Part shown: in pieces, positions 17,966 to 26,223 of the stretch | How positions within the stretch are numbered: the first letter of the stretch is position 1 | Layout of the letters: the number at the start of each line of letters is the position of its first letter | NCBI GenBank assembly: GCA_003963145.1 | Contig: RXJJ01000003.1 | Coordinates: forward strand, 238,146 to 302,145 | Length of the DNA: 64,000 bases | Source of the DNA: Bradyrhizobiaceae bacterium | GTDB taxonomy: Bacteria > Pseudomonadota > Alphaproteobacteria > Rhizobiales > Xanthobacteraceae | Reading direction: 5' to 3' | The notes under the pieces: model-generated | Seen by the model: the letters and a program-made list of their open reading frames with translations, nothing else | Databases searched by the model: none | Told to the model about the DNA's origin: nothing | Made by a program: the position numbers and the translations under genes

Positions 17966-18865
17966 TCAGGGGTGGCTGAGACGGGCGACAAAATCCCGGA
18001 GCGGAACCTGCCATGCGGGAAGATCGGTGCCAAGTAAAGCGCGAATTTTCGCGGTGTCGAGGACCGAATTCTTCGGCCTTTGGGCCGGGGTCGGATACTG
18101 TTCGGTCGGGATCGGGACGATCCTGTCCTGCGACAGTTTCAGCGGCCAGTTCTGCGCCTTGGCCTCGCGCACAAGCGCAAGCGCATAGTCGTACCACGAC
18201 GTGCGCCCGGACGGCGCGACATTGAACGTGCCCCTCGCCCGATCCGAAACGGGAGCGATGAAACGCCGCGCGATATCCGTTGTGACATCCGCGATCAGAT
18301 CGGCCGAGGTCGGCGCGCCGAACTGGTCGTTGACGATCCGCAATTCGTCCCGCTCGCAGGCAAACTTGAGGATCGTCTTTGCAAAGTTGCGGCCCGCGAG
18401 CCCGTATACCCAGCTCACGCGCAGGATGGTGTGGTTCGGCGCGGTTGCCATGATCGCGTCATCGCCCGCGCGTTTCGATTGGCCATAGACGCTGAGCGGC
18501 GAAGGCAAATCAGCCTCGACATAGGGCGCGGCTTTGCTGCCGTCGAAAACATAATCGGTCGAATAATGCACCAGCCACGCGCCGGCGGCCTTTGCTTCCT
18601 CGGCGAGAATTTTCGGTGCCTCGGCGTTGACGCGCCAGCAAAGCTCGTGCTCGCTCTCCGCCTTGTCGACGGCGGTATAGGCGGCGGCGTTGACGATCAG
18701 ATCGGGATGCGCCGCGCGAACCGCCTGACGCAACTGATTGGGATTGCCGAGATCGCATGTCGCGCGATTATGCGCCACGAGATCGCCGAGCGCGGCAAGG
18801 CGCGGCTGCAGTGCAGCGCCGACCTGTCCATCCTTGCCGAGCAGAACAATGCGCAAGGCGGTCAC
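17966..18865 (-). CDS. rfbD: dTDP-4-dehydrorhamnose reductase
   Basis: A 299-residue NAD(P)H-dependent short-chain reductase for the last step to dTDP-L-rhamnose. The glycine-rich nucleotide site is [25 protein letters not shown], the STDYVFDG strand and the catalytic YGQSKRAGD (Tyr-x-x-x-Lys) are all present. Its start overlaps the rfbB stop by 4 bases, so all four rhamnose genes are tightly packed and probably one transcript starting upstream of rfbB. Confidence 0.97.
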   Translation of the reverse strand: MTALRIVLLGKDGQVGAALQPRLAALGDLVAHNRATCDLGNPNQLRQAVRAAHPDLIVNAAAYTAVDKAESEHELCWRVNAEAPKILAEEAKAAGAWLVHYSTDYVFDGSKAAPYVEADLPSPLSVYGQSKRAGDDAIMATAPNHTILRVSWVYGLAGRNFAKTILKFACERDELRIVNDQFGAPTSADLIADVTTDIARRFIAPVSDRARGTFNVAPSGRTSWYDYALALVREAKAQNWPLKLSQDRIVPIPTEQYPTPAQRPKNSVLDTAKIRALLGTDLPAWQVPLRDFVARLSHP

Positions 18866-19959
18866 CGCGCCGAATAATTTTTCTGAATCCAGTCGCGATA
18901 CGCGCCGGAGATGACCCGCTCGGTCCAGGTCGGATTCGCAAGATACCAGCGGACGGTTTGAAGAAGCCCGGTCTCGAAGGTTTCCTTTGGCGTCCAGCCG
19001 AGTTCGCCCGTCATCTTGGCGGCGTCGATCGCATAACGGCGATCGTGGCCGGGCCGGTCCTTCACGAACGCGATTTGTTCCTTGTAGGAATTCCCGTCAG
19101 CGCGCGGACGCTCCGTGTCCAGAATATCGCACAGCGTATGAACCACATCGATATTGGCTTTCTCGCTGTTGCCGCCGATGTTGTAGGTCTCGCCAAGCCG
19201 GCCCTTCGCCAGTACGCAGCGGATCGCCTCGCAATGATCCTCGACATGCAGCCAGTCGCGCACCTGCATGCCGTCGCCATAGACCGGCAGCGGCTTGCCG
19301 CTCAGCGCGTTGTGGATCATCAGCGGGATCAGCTTTTCGGGAAACTGATAGGGACCGTAATTGTTCGAGCAGTTGGTGGTGACGACCGGCAGTCCATAGG
19401 TGTGATGCCAGGCGCGCACCAGATGATCGGACGCCGCCTTCGACGCCGCATAGGGACTGTTCGGCTTGAAAGCATTGGTCTCGCTGAACGCGGGATCGGA
19501 CGCCGCAAGCGTGCCGTACACCTCGTCGGTCGAGACATGCAGAAAGCGAAACGCCTCGCGCTCCGCCGCATCGAGCCGCTGCCAGTAATCGCGCGCGCAT
19601 TCGAGCAGGCGAAAGGTGCCGACCACGTTGGTGGCGATGAAATCATCCGGCCCGTGGATGGAGCGATCGACATGGGATTCAGCGGCGAAGTTGAGAATCG
19701 CGCGCGGCCTGATCCGCGCCAGCAGATCCTTCACCAGCTTGACGTCGCCGATATCGCCCCGGACGAACTCGAGCCGCCGATCGGTCAGATCGCTGAAATT
19801 TTCCAGATTGCCCGCATAGGTCAATTTATCGAGATTGACCACCGGCGCCGTCTCGCGCGCGAGCCAGAGCCGGATGAAATTCGAGCCGATGAATCCCGCG
19901 CCCCCTGTGACGAGAATGGGCGATGAGGCGGCGGGATCGGGGATTTGGAAAACTGACAT
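18862..19959 (-). CDS. rfbB: dTDP-glucose 4,6-dehydratase
   Basis: A 365-residue extended short-chain dehydrogenase that converts dTDP-glucose to dTDP-4-keto-6-deoxyglucose. The NAD site is [37 protein letters not shown] and [10 protein letters not shown] (catalytic Tyr-x-x-x-Lys) follow. The first 15 residues ([14 protein letters not shown]) precede the Rossmann core and are slightly longer than in most homologues; no internal Met offers a better start. It is the first gene of rfbBDAC. The 243 bases up to 20202 must hold its promoter. Confidence 0.97.
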   Translation of the reverse strand: MSVFQIPDPAASSPILVTGGAGFIGSNFIRLWLARETAPVVNLDKLTYAGNLENFSDLTDRRLEFVRGDIGDVKLVKDLLARIRPRAILNFAAESHVDRSIHGPDDFIATNVVGTFRLLECARDYWQRLDAAEREAFRFLHVSTDEVYGTLAASDPAFSETNAFKPNSPYAASKAASDHLVRAWHHTYGLPVVTTNCSNNYGPYQFPEKLIPLMIHNALSGKPLPVYGDGMQVRDWLHVEDHCEAIRCVLAKGRLGETYNIGGNSEKANIDVVHTLCDILDTERPRADGNSYKEQIAFVKDRPGHDRRYAIDAAKMTGELGWTPKETFETGLLQTVRWYLANPTWTERVISGAYRDWIQKNYSAR

Positions 19960-20202
19960 AATCGATGGAGTTTGCTGGAGCGCCGGATTGAACAGGAATT
20001 AGCATAAAGCAATTTCCATGCTCCGGCCCGGAAAACAACAGCCAGATACGCCGAACCGGGACAGAAGCCCTGTTTGTAGGGCCATTTCCTTCAGTTTTTT
20101 GCATTCCTGGACGATGAAGCCGATTCATGTAAATTCAGATTGGTACGGCATTGCGAGAATGGACATACCCATGCTGCGCAAGGTGGGCTATTCGATGATT
20201 TC

Positions 20203-20727
20203 ATGACGAAGCATTACCATTCACGCGGTTCGATTCTCGCTGCGGCCATGGCCGCCGTTTCGCTCCAGCCGGCTTATGGCGATGACACGATCCACGAAAA
20301 AACTGTCGTCAGCGGAAAGCAGGTGATCGTGGGCGGCGGCGCGCGATTTAACAAGGAGTGTGAAGCAGGGCCACCGCCAATCATCACGCTCGGCAAAGCT
20401 CCCGAGCATGGGGTTGCGTGCGTGCGGATTGCAGAGATCACGCCGCAAAAATTTATAGATGGTCAACTGAAGGGAACTCTCTTCGGGACTGCCACACATT
20501 GCGTGAATAGAGCGATAAAGGGCGTAAACCTCGTTTATGAGTCATTCCCCGGCTTCACGGGAGAAGATACTCTAACGTTTACGCTCCATTATCCGCGAAG
20601 GGAATCCACTTATGCCGAGCACATTACCGTGCTGCCAGACGGCGCAAAATCCGTCCCGACCGCCTTACCGTCCCCAGAAAAACAACACGCCGGTCCAGTG
20701 CCGGAATGCGCTGCGCTTGCCTCGTGA
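20203..20727 (+). CDS. Exported protein of unknown function, atypical composition
   Basis: A 174-residue protein. Residues 1-26 look like a Sec signal peptide (SRGSILAAAMAAVSLQPAYG, likely cleavage before DDTIHEK). The mature part has Cys residues near 47, 71 and 99 and a closing ESFPGFTGEDTLTFTLHY stretch, a pattern I associate with a family of small secreted Bradyrhizobiaceae proteins of unknown role (low certainty). Codon use is less GC-biased than in neighbouring genes (Ile ATA and Lys AAA occur), hinting at transfer. It lies between the rhamnose operon and mutT, and ends 18 bases before mutT. The start at 20203 is chosen by the signal peptide; no strong ribosome site is visible. Confidence 0.6.
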   Translation: MTKHYHSRGSILAAAMAAVSLQPAYGDDTIHEKTVVSGKQVIVGGGARFNKECEAGPPPIITLGKAPEHGVACVRIAEITPQKFIDGQLKGTLFGTATHCVNRAIKGVNLVYESFPGFTGEDTLTFTLHYPRRESTYAEHITVLPDGAKSVPTALPSPEKQHAGPVPECAALAS

Positions 20728-20745
20728 CTGGATGACGCCGGCACC

Positions 20746-21147
20746 ATGAAACTCACTCTCGTCGTCGCCTGCGCGCTGATCGACACCGACAACCGCGTGC
20801 TGATCGCGCAGCGCCCGGAAGGAAAGACGCTTGCGGGCCTGTGGGAATTTCCCGGCGGCAAGCTGGAGCCCAACGAGCGCCCGGAGCCCGCCCTCATCCG
20901 CGAACTTCATGAAGAGCTCGGCATTGTCGTGCAGGAGGCCTGTCTGGCGCCGTTGACCTTCGCCAGCCACGCCTATGACGATTTTCATCTGCTGATGCCG
21001 CTCTACATCTGCCGCCGCTGGGAGGGCACCGTCAGCGGCCGCGAGGGGCAGAATCTGGCATGGGTGCGCGCCAACAAATTGCGCGACTATCCGATGCCGC
21101 CGGCGGACTTGCCGCTGATTTCGCATCTGACGGACCTGCTGTTGTGA
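20746..21147 (+). CDS. mutT: Nudix hydrolase, MutT-type 8-oxo-dGTP diphosphatase
   Basis: A 133-residue Nudix protein that sanitises oxidised nucleotides by hydrolysing 8-oxo-(d)GTP. The Nudix box is complete: Gly in PGGKLEPNE, then the RELHEELGI helix with its metal-binding Glu residues (about residues 37-60). The N-terminus VVACALIDTDNRVLIAQRP and WEFPGGK match MutT. Its 3' end faces a palindromic repeat (21162-21272) that separates it from the convergent methyltransferase. Confidence 0.93.
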   Translation: MKLTLVVACALIDTDNRVLIAQRPEGKTLAGLWEFPGGKLEPNERPEPALIRELHEELGIVVQEACLAPLTFASHAYDDFHLLMPLYICRRWEGTVSGREGQNLAWVRANKLRDYPMPPADLPLISHLTDLLL

Positions 21148-21161
21148 AGAAAATTTTCCAC

Positions 21162-21272
21162 GTCGTCCCCGCGAAGGCGGGGACCCAGACCCTTGAAGAA
21201 TGGCCTCCCTGTTCTTGCTCTTTGAATTTCGTGCTTTGAAAATGACTGGGTCCCCGCCTTCGCGGGGACGAC
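21162..21272. repeat. Inverted repeat, copy B of the 27-bp-arm palindrome
   Basis: The arms 21162-21188 and 21246-21272 are perfect 27-base reverse complements and match the arm sequence at 1423-1449 exactly. The 57-base spacer is unrelated to that of copy A. As with copy A, it lies between the tails of two convergent genes (mutT and the methyltransferase), where it could serve as a bidirectional terminator or a 3' stabiliser. Confidence 0.9.
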
Positions 21273-21290
21273 ATTTGGTAAAGCTGCGCG

Positions 21291-22145
21291 TTACGATTTC
21301 TGTCCCGACGCCTTCACCGCTTCTTCCAGACTGATCTTTCCCGAGCCCGGCTTCAGCGGCTTTTGCTGGCTGTCATGCGGCGCCCAGCCCGACATCCAGA
21401 CGATATCGAACGTCGCACGGATGCGGCCGTCATCGTCGGCAAAACGCTGAGCGTAAATCTGCGCCATCCTGAACAACGTCGCGCGGCGCAGCGGCGCGCG
21501 ACGGCGCTGATGGAGAATGTTGGTCGCGCCCATGCGCCGCAGATCGCGCATCAGGGCGAACACGTCGGCGTATCGCACCACGATGCGGTCCACATCGGTG
21601 ACAGGCAGCGCGAAACCCGCGCGCTGCAGCAGCGCGCCCGCGTCGCGCACCTCGATCATCGGCAGGACGCGCGGCGACAGACCGCCCTCGATCTCGCTTT
21701 CCGCCGCAGCGAAGCTCTGGCGCAGTTCGGTAAGCGTGTCGCCGCCCGCAAGCGCGGCGAGAAACAAGCCATCGGGCTTCAGCGCGCGGCGGATCTGCGC
21801 GAGCGTGCCCGGCAGATCGTTGACGAACTGCAGCGCCAGCGCCGACACGACCAGATCGAACGAGGCGGGCGCGAGCGGCAACGCCTCGGTATCGTCCTCA
21901 GGCAGATCGACATGCGCGATGTTGCTCGCCAAAGGCGCCACAGCGCGAGCGACGGCATCGCCCGGTGGACCGATATCGGCGCCATGCGAGAATGTCCGCA
22001 GCACCGCGCCGAGCCGGTCGGCAAGATCGCCCGCGACACGATCGAGCAGAAACGTCTCGGCCCCGAGAGAACGCGCGCGCCGCTGCCGCCGCGCCAGTAA
22101 AGCGCGGTCGAAAAAACGTGGGCCGATGTCGTTCTGCGGCGGCAT
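21291..22145 (-). CDS. NDUFAF5/BioC-like SAM methyltransferase family protein
   Basis: A 284-residue protein from Met 22145 (MPPQNDIGPRFFDRALLA); an upstream Met at 22196 is possible. The FDRALLARRQRRARS beginning, the LPLAPASFDLVVSALALQFVNDLPGTL region and ALKPDGLFLAALAGGDTLTELR fit the BioC/NDUFAF5 methyltransferase group. In mitochondria NDUFAF5 hydroxylates an Arg of complex I subunit NDUFS7, and alphaproteobacterial homologues are candidates for the same job on NuoB; that transfer is inference. A classic GxGxG motif I is not obvious near LRTFSHGADIG. It is divergent from comF and convergent with mutT. Confidence 0.8.
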   Translation of the reverse strand: MPPQNDIGPRFFDRALLARRQRRARSLGAETFLLDRVAGDLADRLGAVLRTFSHGADIGPPGDAVARAVAPLASNIAHVDLPEDDTEALPLAPASFDLVVSALALQFVNDLPGTLAQIRRALKPDGLFLAALAGGDTLTELRQSFAAAESEIEGGLSPRVLPMIEVRDAGALLQRAGFALPVTDVDRIVVRYADVFALMRDLRRMGATNILHQRRRAPLRRATLFRMAQIYAQRFADDDGRIRATFDIVWMSGWAPHDSQQKPLKPGSGKISLEEAVKASGQKS

Positions 22146-22237
22146 GCCTTCTGTTACGCCGCCCGTTACCGCTCTGGCAATGCCGTGCGCCGTCAATCGC
22201 GCTTGAGGCCTCGTGCGGCCAAGGCTAGCCTTGAGCG

Positions 22238-23047
22238 ATGGAAACGCAGGCGAGCAGCGGAACTCCCGTCAAGGCAAGGCTGGGCAGGTGGGCGGCGCTT
22301 TGCCGTAGCGCGCTTGCATCCACCGCGCGCGCGGCGCTCGATGTCGCGCTGCCCGCGCTGTGCGTGTCCTGCCGCGAGCCGGTCGAGGGCGAGGGATTGT
22401 GCCCGGTCTGCTGGAGCCGCCTCTCCTTCATCGCGCCGCCTTATTGTCCAAGGCTCGGCATCCCGTTTGTCTACGATCCCGGTCCCGGCCTCCTGTCGAT
22501 GGAGGCCATCGCCGCGCCGCCGGCCTATCAGCGCGCCCGCGCCGCTGTGCGCTATGACGATGTCGCGCGCACGCTGGTCCACGCGCTCAAATATCAGGAT
22601 CGCACGGATCTCGCGCCGGCCATGGGCCGCTGGATGGCGCATGCCGGTCGCGAATTGCTCGGCGAGGCCGACGCCCTCGTTCCGGTGCCGCTGCACTGGA
22701 AGCGCAGCTGGAGCCGGCGCTACAACCAGTCCGGCGCACTGGCGCGCGCGATCGAGAAACAATCCGGTGTTCCCGTGAACATGGAGTCTCTCGGCCGCGT
22801 CCGTCCGACCCATCAGCAGGTCGGTTTGTCCAGAACCGAGCGCGCGGCCAACGTGCAGGGCGCGTTCAAGGTCGCAAAAGAGAAAAAATCGCATGTCGCC
22901 GGTAAGCGCCTTGTGCTGGTGGACGACGTGCTGACTTCGGGCGCGACAGTGGACGCCTGCGCCCGCGCACTTTTGCGTGGCGGGGCTGCATCGGTGGATG
23001 TGCTGGTGTTCGCGCGGGTTGTCGAGGGCTTCCGAACTCCCATATAA
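22238..23047 (+). CDS. ComF-family phosphoribosyltransferase-like protein
   Basis: A 269-residue ComF homologue. The N-terminal zinc-finger-like region has CVSC and CPVC pairs (about residues 45-65), but the expected next Cys pair is reduced to one Cys (YCPRLGIPF). The PRTase domain holds ADALVPVPLHWKRSWSRRYNQS and the PRPP motif LVLVDDVLTSGAT (about residues 225-240). ComF proteins support DNA uptake in some bacteria and have been linked to replication-restart proteins; many carriers, probably including this one, are not known to be competent. It starts a plus-strand operon: grxC follows after 28 bases. Confidence 0.9.
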   Translation: METQASSGTPVKARLGRWAALCRSALASTARAALDVALPALCVSCREPVEGEGLCPVCWSRLSFIAPPYCPRLGIPFVYDPGPGLLSMEAIAAPPAYQRARAAVRYDDVARTLVHALKYQDRTDLAPAMGRWMAHAGRELLGEADALVPVPLHWKRSWSRRYNQSGALARAIEKQSGVPVNMESLGRVRPTHQQVGLSRTERAANVQGAFKVAKEKKSHVAGKRLVLVDDVLTSGATVDACARALLRGGAASVDVLVFARVVEGFRTPI

Positions 23048-23075
23048 TCGTTCATTCCATTGCTGGACGAGACAC

Positions 23076-23351
23076 ATGCCCGCGACGATCGAAATCTTCA
23101 CCCGCCCCGGCTGCGGCTATTGCAGCGCCGCCAAGGCGTTGCTCACGCGCAAAGGCGCGGCCTTTACCGAATACGACGCCGGCGTCGATCCGTCCTTCCG
23201 CGAGAAAATGCTCGAACGGTCGAATGGCGGGCGCACCTTTCCGCAAATCTTCATCGACGGCCGCCATGTCGGCGGCTGCGACGATCTTTACGCGCTTGAA
23301 GGCGGGGGCGAACTCGATGCCTTGCTGAATGGACAGCAGGTCGCGTCATGA
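23076..23351 (+). CDS. grxC: Glutaredoxin 3 (dithiol)
   Basis: A 91-residue glutaredoxin with dithiol active site CGYC (residues 11-14, in FTRPGCGYCSAAK), the cis-Pro motif GRTFPQIFIDG and the glutathione-binding GGCDDLY. It reduces protein disulfides and glutathione mixed disulfides in the cytosol. The start at 23076 gives MPATIEIFTRPG; the open codons upstream overlap the comF end. The stop overlaps the nitrilase start (ATGA at 23348-23351), so the two are translationally coupled. Confidence 0.96.
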   Translation: MPATIEIFTRPGCGYCSAAKALLTRKGAAFTEYDAGVDPSFREKMLERSNGGRTFPQIFIDGRHVGGCDDLYALEGGGELDALLNGQQVAS

Positions 23352-24232
23352 GTGAGCACACCGCCGCGCCGTTCACCGCCGCGCTGGTGCAGATGCGCAC
23401 CGGCCTGTTGCCGACGGACAATCTCGACAAGGCTGTGAAGCTCATTCGCGAGGCGAAGGACAAGGGCGCCGACTACATTCTCACGCCCGAGGTCAGCAAC
23501 ATCATGCAGGAGAACCGCGAAGCGCTGTTCAACCTGCTCGCGGCCGAGGAAGACGATCTGTCGCTCAAGGCGTTCCGCGCGCTGGCGAAGGAACTGAAAG
23601 TCTATCTGCACATCGGATCGCTGGCGCTGAAAGCCTCGCCCGGCCGCGCCGCCAACCGCTCGTTCCTGATCGGGCCGGACGGCGATATCGTCGCGCGCTA
23701 CGACAAGATCCACATGTTCGATATCGATCTCGGCAACGGCGAGAGCTATCGCGAGTCGGCGAACTACCAGCCGGGCGAGAGCGCGGTGATCGCCGATCTG
23801 CCCTGGGGCCGGCTCGGGTTGACCATCTGCTACGACCTGCGTTTCCCCGCGCTCTACCGCGCGCTGGCGGAGGCTGGCGCGTCGTTCATCACCGTGCCCG
23901 CCGCGTTCACAAAGAAAACCGGCGAAGCGCACTGGCACGCGCTGCTGCGCGCGCGCGCCATCGAGAATGGCTGCTACATCCTGGCCGCCGCGCAGGGCGG
24001 CACGCACGAGAACAAACGCGAGACCTTCGGCCATTCGCTGATCGTCGATCCGTGGGGCGAGATCGTCGCCGAGGGCGGAACCGAGCCCGGCGTGGTGACG
24101 GCGAAGATCGATCCGGCGAAAGTCGTCAGCGTGCGGCGGAGCATTCCCTCGCTGCAGCACGGCCGCCGCTTCTCGGTCAGCGATCCGAAGGCCGGCCCCG
24201 ATCATCTCCATCTGGTGCGGGGCTCAGTATGA
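23348..24232 (+). CDS. Carbon-nitrogen hydrolase (Nit-type, likely deaminated glutathione amidase)
   Basis: A 294-residue nitrilase-superfamily amidase. The catalytic triad is visible: Glu in ILTPEVSN (about 43), Lys in RYDKIHMFD (about 119) and Cys in LTICYDLRFP (about 161). The FDIDLGNGESYRESANYQPGE stretch is typical of the Nit1/Nit2 branch, whose members hydrolyse deaminated glutathione, a damaged metabolite. Overlap with grxC upstream and DUF1178 downstream (both ATGA) supports a glutathione-related role; this is inference from context. The reaction itself cannot be told from sequence alone. Confidence 0.88.
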   Translation: MSEHTAAPFTAALVQMRTGLLPTDNLDKAVKLIREAKDKGADYILTPEVSNIMQENREALFNLLAAEEDDLSLKAFRALAKELKVYLHIGSLALKASPGRAANRSFLIGPDGDIVARYDKIHMFDIDLGNGESYRESANYQPGESAVIADLPWGRLGLTICYDLRFPALYRALAEAGASFITVPAAFTKKTGEAHWHALLRARAIENGCYILAAAQGGTHENKRETFGHSLIVDPWGEIVAEGGTEPGVVTAKIDPAKVVSVRRSIPSLQHGRRFSVSDPKAGPDHLHLVRGSV

Positions 24233-24720
24233 TCCGCTACGCGCTTCGCTGCGAATGCGGTCATGCATTCGACAGCTGGTTTGCCGATTCGGCGGCCTAC
24301 GACCGCCAGCACGAACGTGGACTTGTCACCTGTCCGGTTTGCGACTCCGCGAATGTCGAAAAGGCGATCATGGCGCCGCGCCTTGCAAAAGGTGATCGCG
24401 CACGCAAGGCGGGCGGGGACAACCGCGACGTCATCGACAATCTGCCGACCGTGCAGACATCCGCCGAACCGGCCGCGCCGCTGATGATGGCGCCGCACGA
24501 GCGCGAGATCGTCGCCAAATTGCGCGAACTGCGCGAGCATGTCACCAAAACCGCCGAGGATGTCGGCTCGCGCTTTCCCAACGAGGCGCGCAAGATGCAT
24601 TACGGCGACACCGAGCACCGCGCGATCTATGGCGAGGCGACGAAGGACGAAGCCCGCGAACTGATCGAGGAGGGCATCGAGGTGCTGCCGCTGCCGGTGC
24701 TGCCGGACGATCGGAATTAG
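24229..24720 (+). CDS. DUF1178 family protein, putative zinc-ribbon
   Basis: A 163-residue protein. The N-terminus MIRYALRCECGHAFDSWFADS and then VTCPVCDSANVEKAIMAP gives a C-x-C...C-x-x-C zinc-ribbon pattern. A helical C-terminal half follows (ALRELREHVTKTAEDVGSRF-like and the conserved GEATKDEARELIEEGIEVLPLP). DUF1178 has no established function. It is the last gene of comF-grxC-nit-DUF1178, joined to the nitrilase by a 4-base overlap. The conserved position next to the nitrilase gene in alphaproteobacteria (general knowledge) suggests linked metabolism. Confidence 0.88.
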   Translation: MIRYALRCECGHAFDSWFADSAAYDRQHERGLVTCPVCDSANVEKAIMAPRLAKGDRARKAGGDNRDVIDNLPTVQTSAEPAAPLMMAPHEREIVAKLRELREHVTKTAEDVGSRFPNEARKMHYGDTEHRAIYGEATKDEARELIEEGIEVLPLPVLPDDRN

Positions 24721-24742
24721 CCCTCAACAGCGGGACAGCCGA

Positions 24743-25183
24743 ATGAGTCCTGACGCATTTTCCTCATGGCAGGTCTGGGCGTTTCTGTCGGCGGTCTTTG
24801 CCGCGCTGACGGCGATTTTCGCCAAGATCGGCGTCGAGGACATCAACCCCGATCTCGCCACCTTCATCCGCACCGTCATCGTCCTGATGAGTTTCGCGCT
24901 GATCCTGTTCGCGACCGGGCAATTCAGGGCGCCGGAAAGCATCTCGCCGAGGACCTGGGTATTTCTGGCGCTGTCGGGCCTCGCCACCGGCGCGTCGTGG
25001 CTGTGTTATTTCCGCGCGCTGAAACTCGGTCCCGCGACTCTTGTCGCGCCGATCGACAAGCTCAGCGTCGTCCTCGTCGCGCTGTTCGGTGTGGTTTTTC
25101 TTGGCGAGAGGCCTTCAGGCAGCAACTGGCTGGGCATCGCCTTGATCGCGGCGGGCGCGATCCTGATCGCGTTCAAACGCTAG
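24743..25183 (+). CDS. Single-domain EamA/DMT membrane protein
   Basis: A 146-residue, five-helix membrane protein containing one EamA domain where most family members have two, so it probably works as a dimer. Signatures are an N-terminal FAALTAIFAKIGVEDINPDLAT, then GASWLCYFRALKLGPATLVAPIDKLS and VVFLGERPSGSNWLGIALI. The substrate is unknown. It starts 22 bases after DUF1178 and may be co-transcribed with it. Its TAG overlaps the stop of the convergent DMT transporter within the same CTAG (25180-25183). Confidence 0.88.
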   Translation: MSPDAFSSWQVWAFLSAVFAALTAIFAKIGVEDINPDLATFIRTVIVLMSFALILFATGQFRAPESISPRTWVFLALSGLATGASWLCYFRALKLGPATLVAPIDKLSVVLVALFGVVFLGERPSGSNWLGIALIAAGAILIAFKR

Positions 25184-26076
25184 CCCGCAATCAATAGGCC
25201 AACTCCGAGCAGGATCAGCGCGATGCCGCAAAGCTCACGCGCGGAGATCGGCTGCTTCATGCCGTAATAGGCGGCGAACTGCGCGAACAGCACCTCGATC
25301 AGCGCCAGGGTGCGGACATTCGCCGCGGCGGTGAGCGCGAAGGCGAGAAACCAGAACAGCGAGGCGAACGATCCCATGAAGCCGGCGAACATCGACGGCT
25401 TCCAGAGCCTGAAGATCGACGTCATCACGCCGGGCCGATAGAAGGCGAGCCACGCGGACATCGCGATGGTCTGCAGCAGCAGCGTCATCGCGAGGGTAAA
25501 GCTCGCCGCGGTGACGAACGAGACGTTCGCCACGTTGAGGATCGCGCCGCGATAGCCCACCGCCGACAGCGCGAAGAACGACGCCGCCAACAATCCCAGG
25601 ACGGTCGGCCGCAAACTGCCGAAGCCTTTCGTGCCTCCGGGGCGCAGCGCGGTGATGACGACACCTATGGTCGCGATCAGGATCGCGGCGACTTTCAGGA
25701 ACGTCAGGTGATCCGACAAAAACACGAAGCCGAAAATCGCGGCCTGAATGGCCTCGGTCTTGAGATACGCCGTCGTGACCACGAACGAGCGCTCGTTCAT
25801 CGCCGCCAGCATCAGGGCAGTGGCGACGATCTGCGCGCCGCCCCCGGTTATCAGCCACGGTAGAAATCCGCTGTCCGGCCATGTCAGCCGGTCGCCGCTC
25901 GCCAGCAGAATGCCGGCGAGAAATAGCCCCGCGAACGGAAGGCCGAAGAGAAAGCGGATATGCGTCGCGCCCAGCGTGCCGAGCGGACCCGTCAGCCCGC
26001 GCTGCATGGCGTTGCGCGCGACCTGCCCGGCGGCTCCGACGAGCGTGAAGGGGATCCAGAGAGAGACGATAGTCAT
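25180..26076 (-). CDS. EamA/DMT-family transporter
   Basis: A 298-residue, ten-helix DMT protein with two EamA halves (about 5-140 and 160-295), likely an inner-membrane exporter of unknown substrate. The start is set at Met 26076 (MTIVSLWIPFTLVGAAGQVA). The frame stays open to 26121, but those 15 codons are encoded by the palindromic repeat. The C-terminus ends REL-CGIALILLGVGLLIAG, typical of the family. It is downstream of ubiG on the same strand with the repeat between them. Confidence 0.88.
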   Translation of the reverse strand: MTIVSLWIPFTLVGAAGQVARNAMQRGLTGPLGTLGATHIRFLFGLPFAGLFLAGILLASGDRLTWPDSGFLPWLITGGGAQIVATALMLAAMNERSFVVTTAYLKTEAIQAAIFGFVFLSDHLTFLKVAAILIATIGVVITALRPGGTKGFGSLRPTVLGLLAASFFALSAVGYRGAILNVANVSFVTAASFTLAMTLLLQTIAMSAWLAFYRPGVMTSIFRLWKPSMFAGFMGSFASLFWFLAFALTAAANVRTLALIEVLFAQFAAYYGMKQPISARELCGIALILLGVGLLIAG

Positions 26077-26090
26077 TGCAAATCGTGACT

Positions 26091-26210
26091 TCACCTCTCC
26101 CCAATGGGGAGAGGTCGACACGCGAAGCGTGGCGGGTGAGGGGGATCGAACTTTACATTATACATTTAGAACCCTCACCCCTCCCCTCTCCCCGTCGGGG
26201 AGAGGGAGCG
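26091..26210. repeat. Composite palindromic intergenic repeat (cctctcccc type)
   Basis: The region contains two hairpins, cctctcccc aat ggggagagg (26094-26114) and ccctctccccgtcggggagaggg (26184-26206). They are joined by ggtgaggggg (26135-26144) and accctcacccct (26171-26182), which also pair across the element. The whole makes a nested inverted repeat of about 120 bases between the ubiG stop and the DMT transporter start, both on the minus strand. Similar cctctcccc repeats are frequent in Bradyrhizobium-group genomes (established knowledge). Confidence 0.85.
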
Positions 26211-26223
26211 CAAGCCCCCAACC

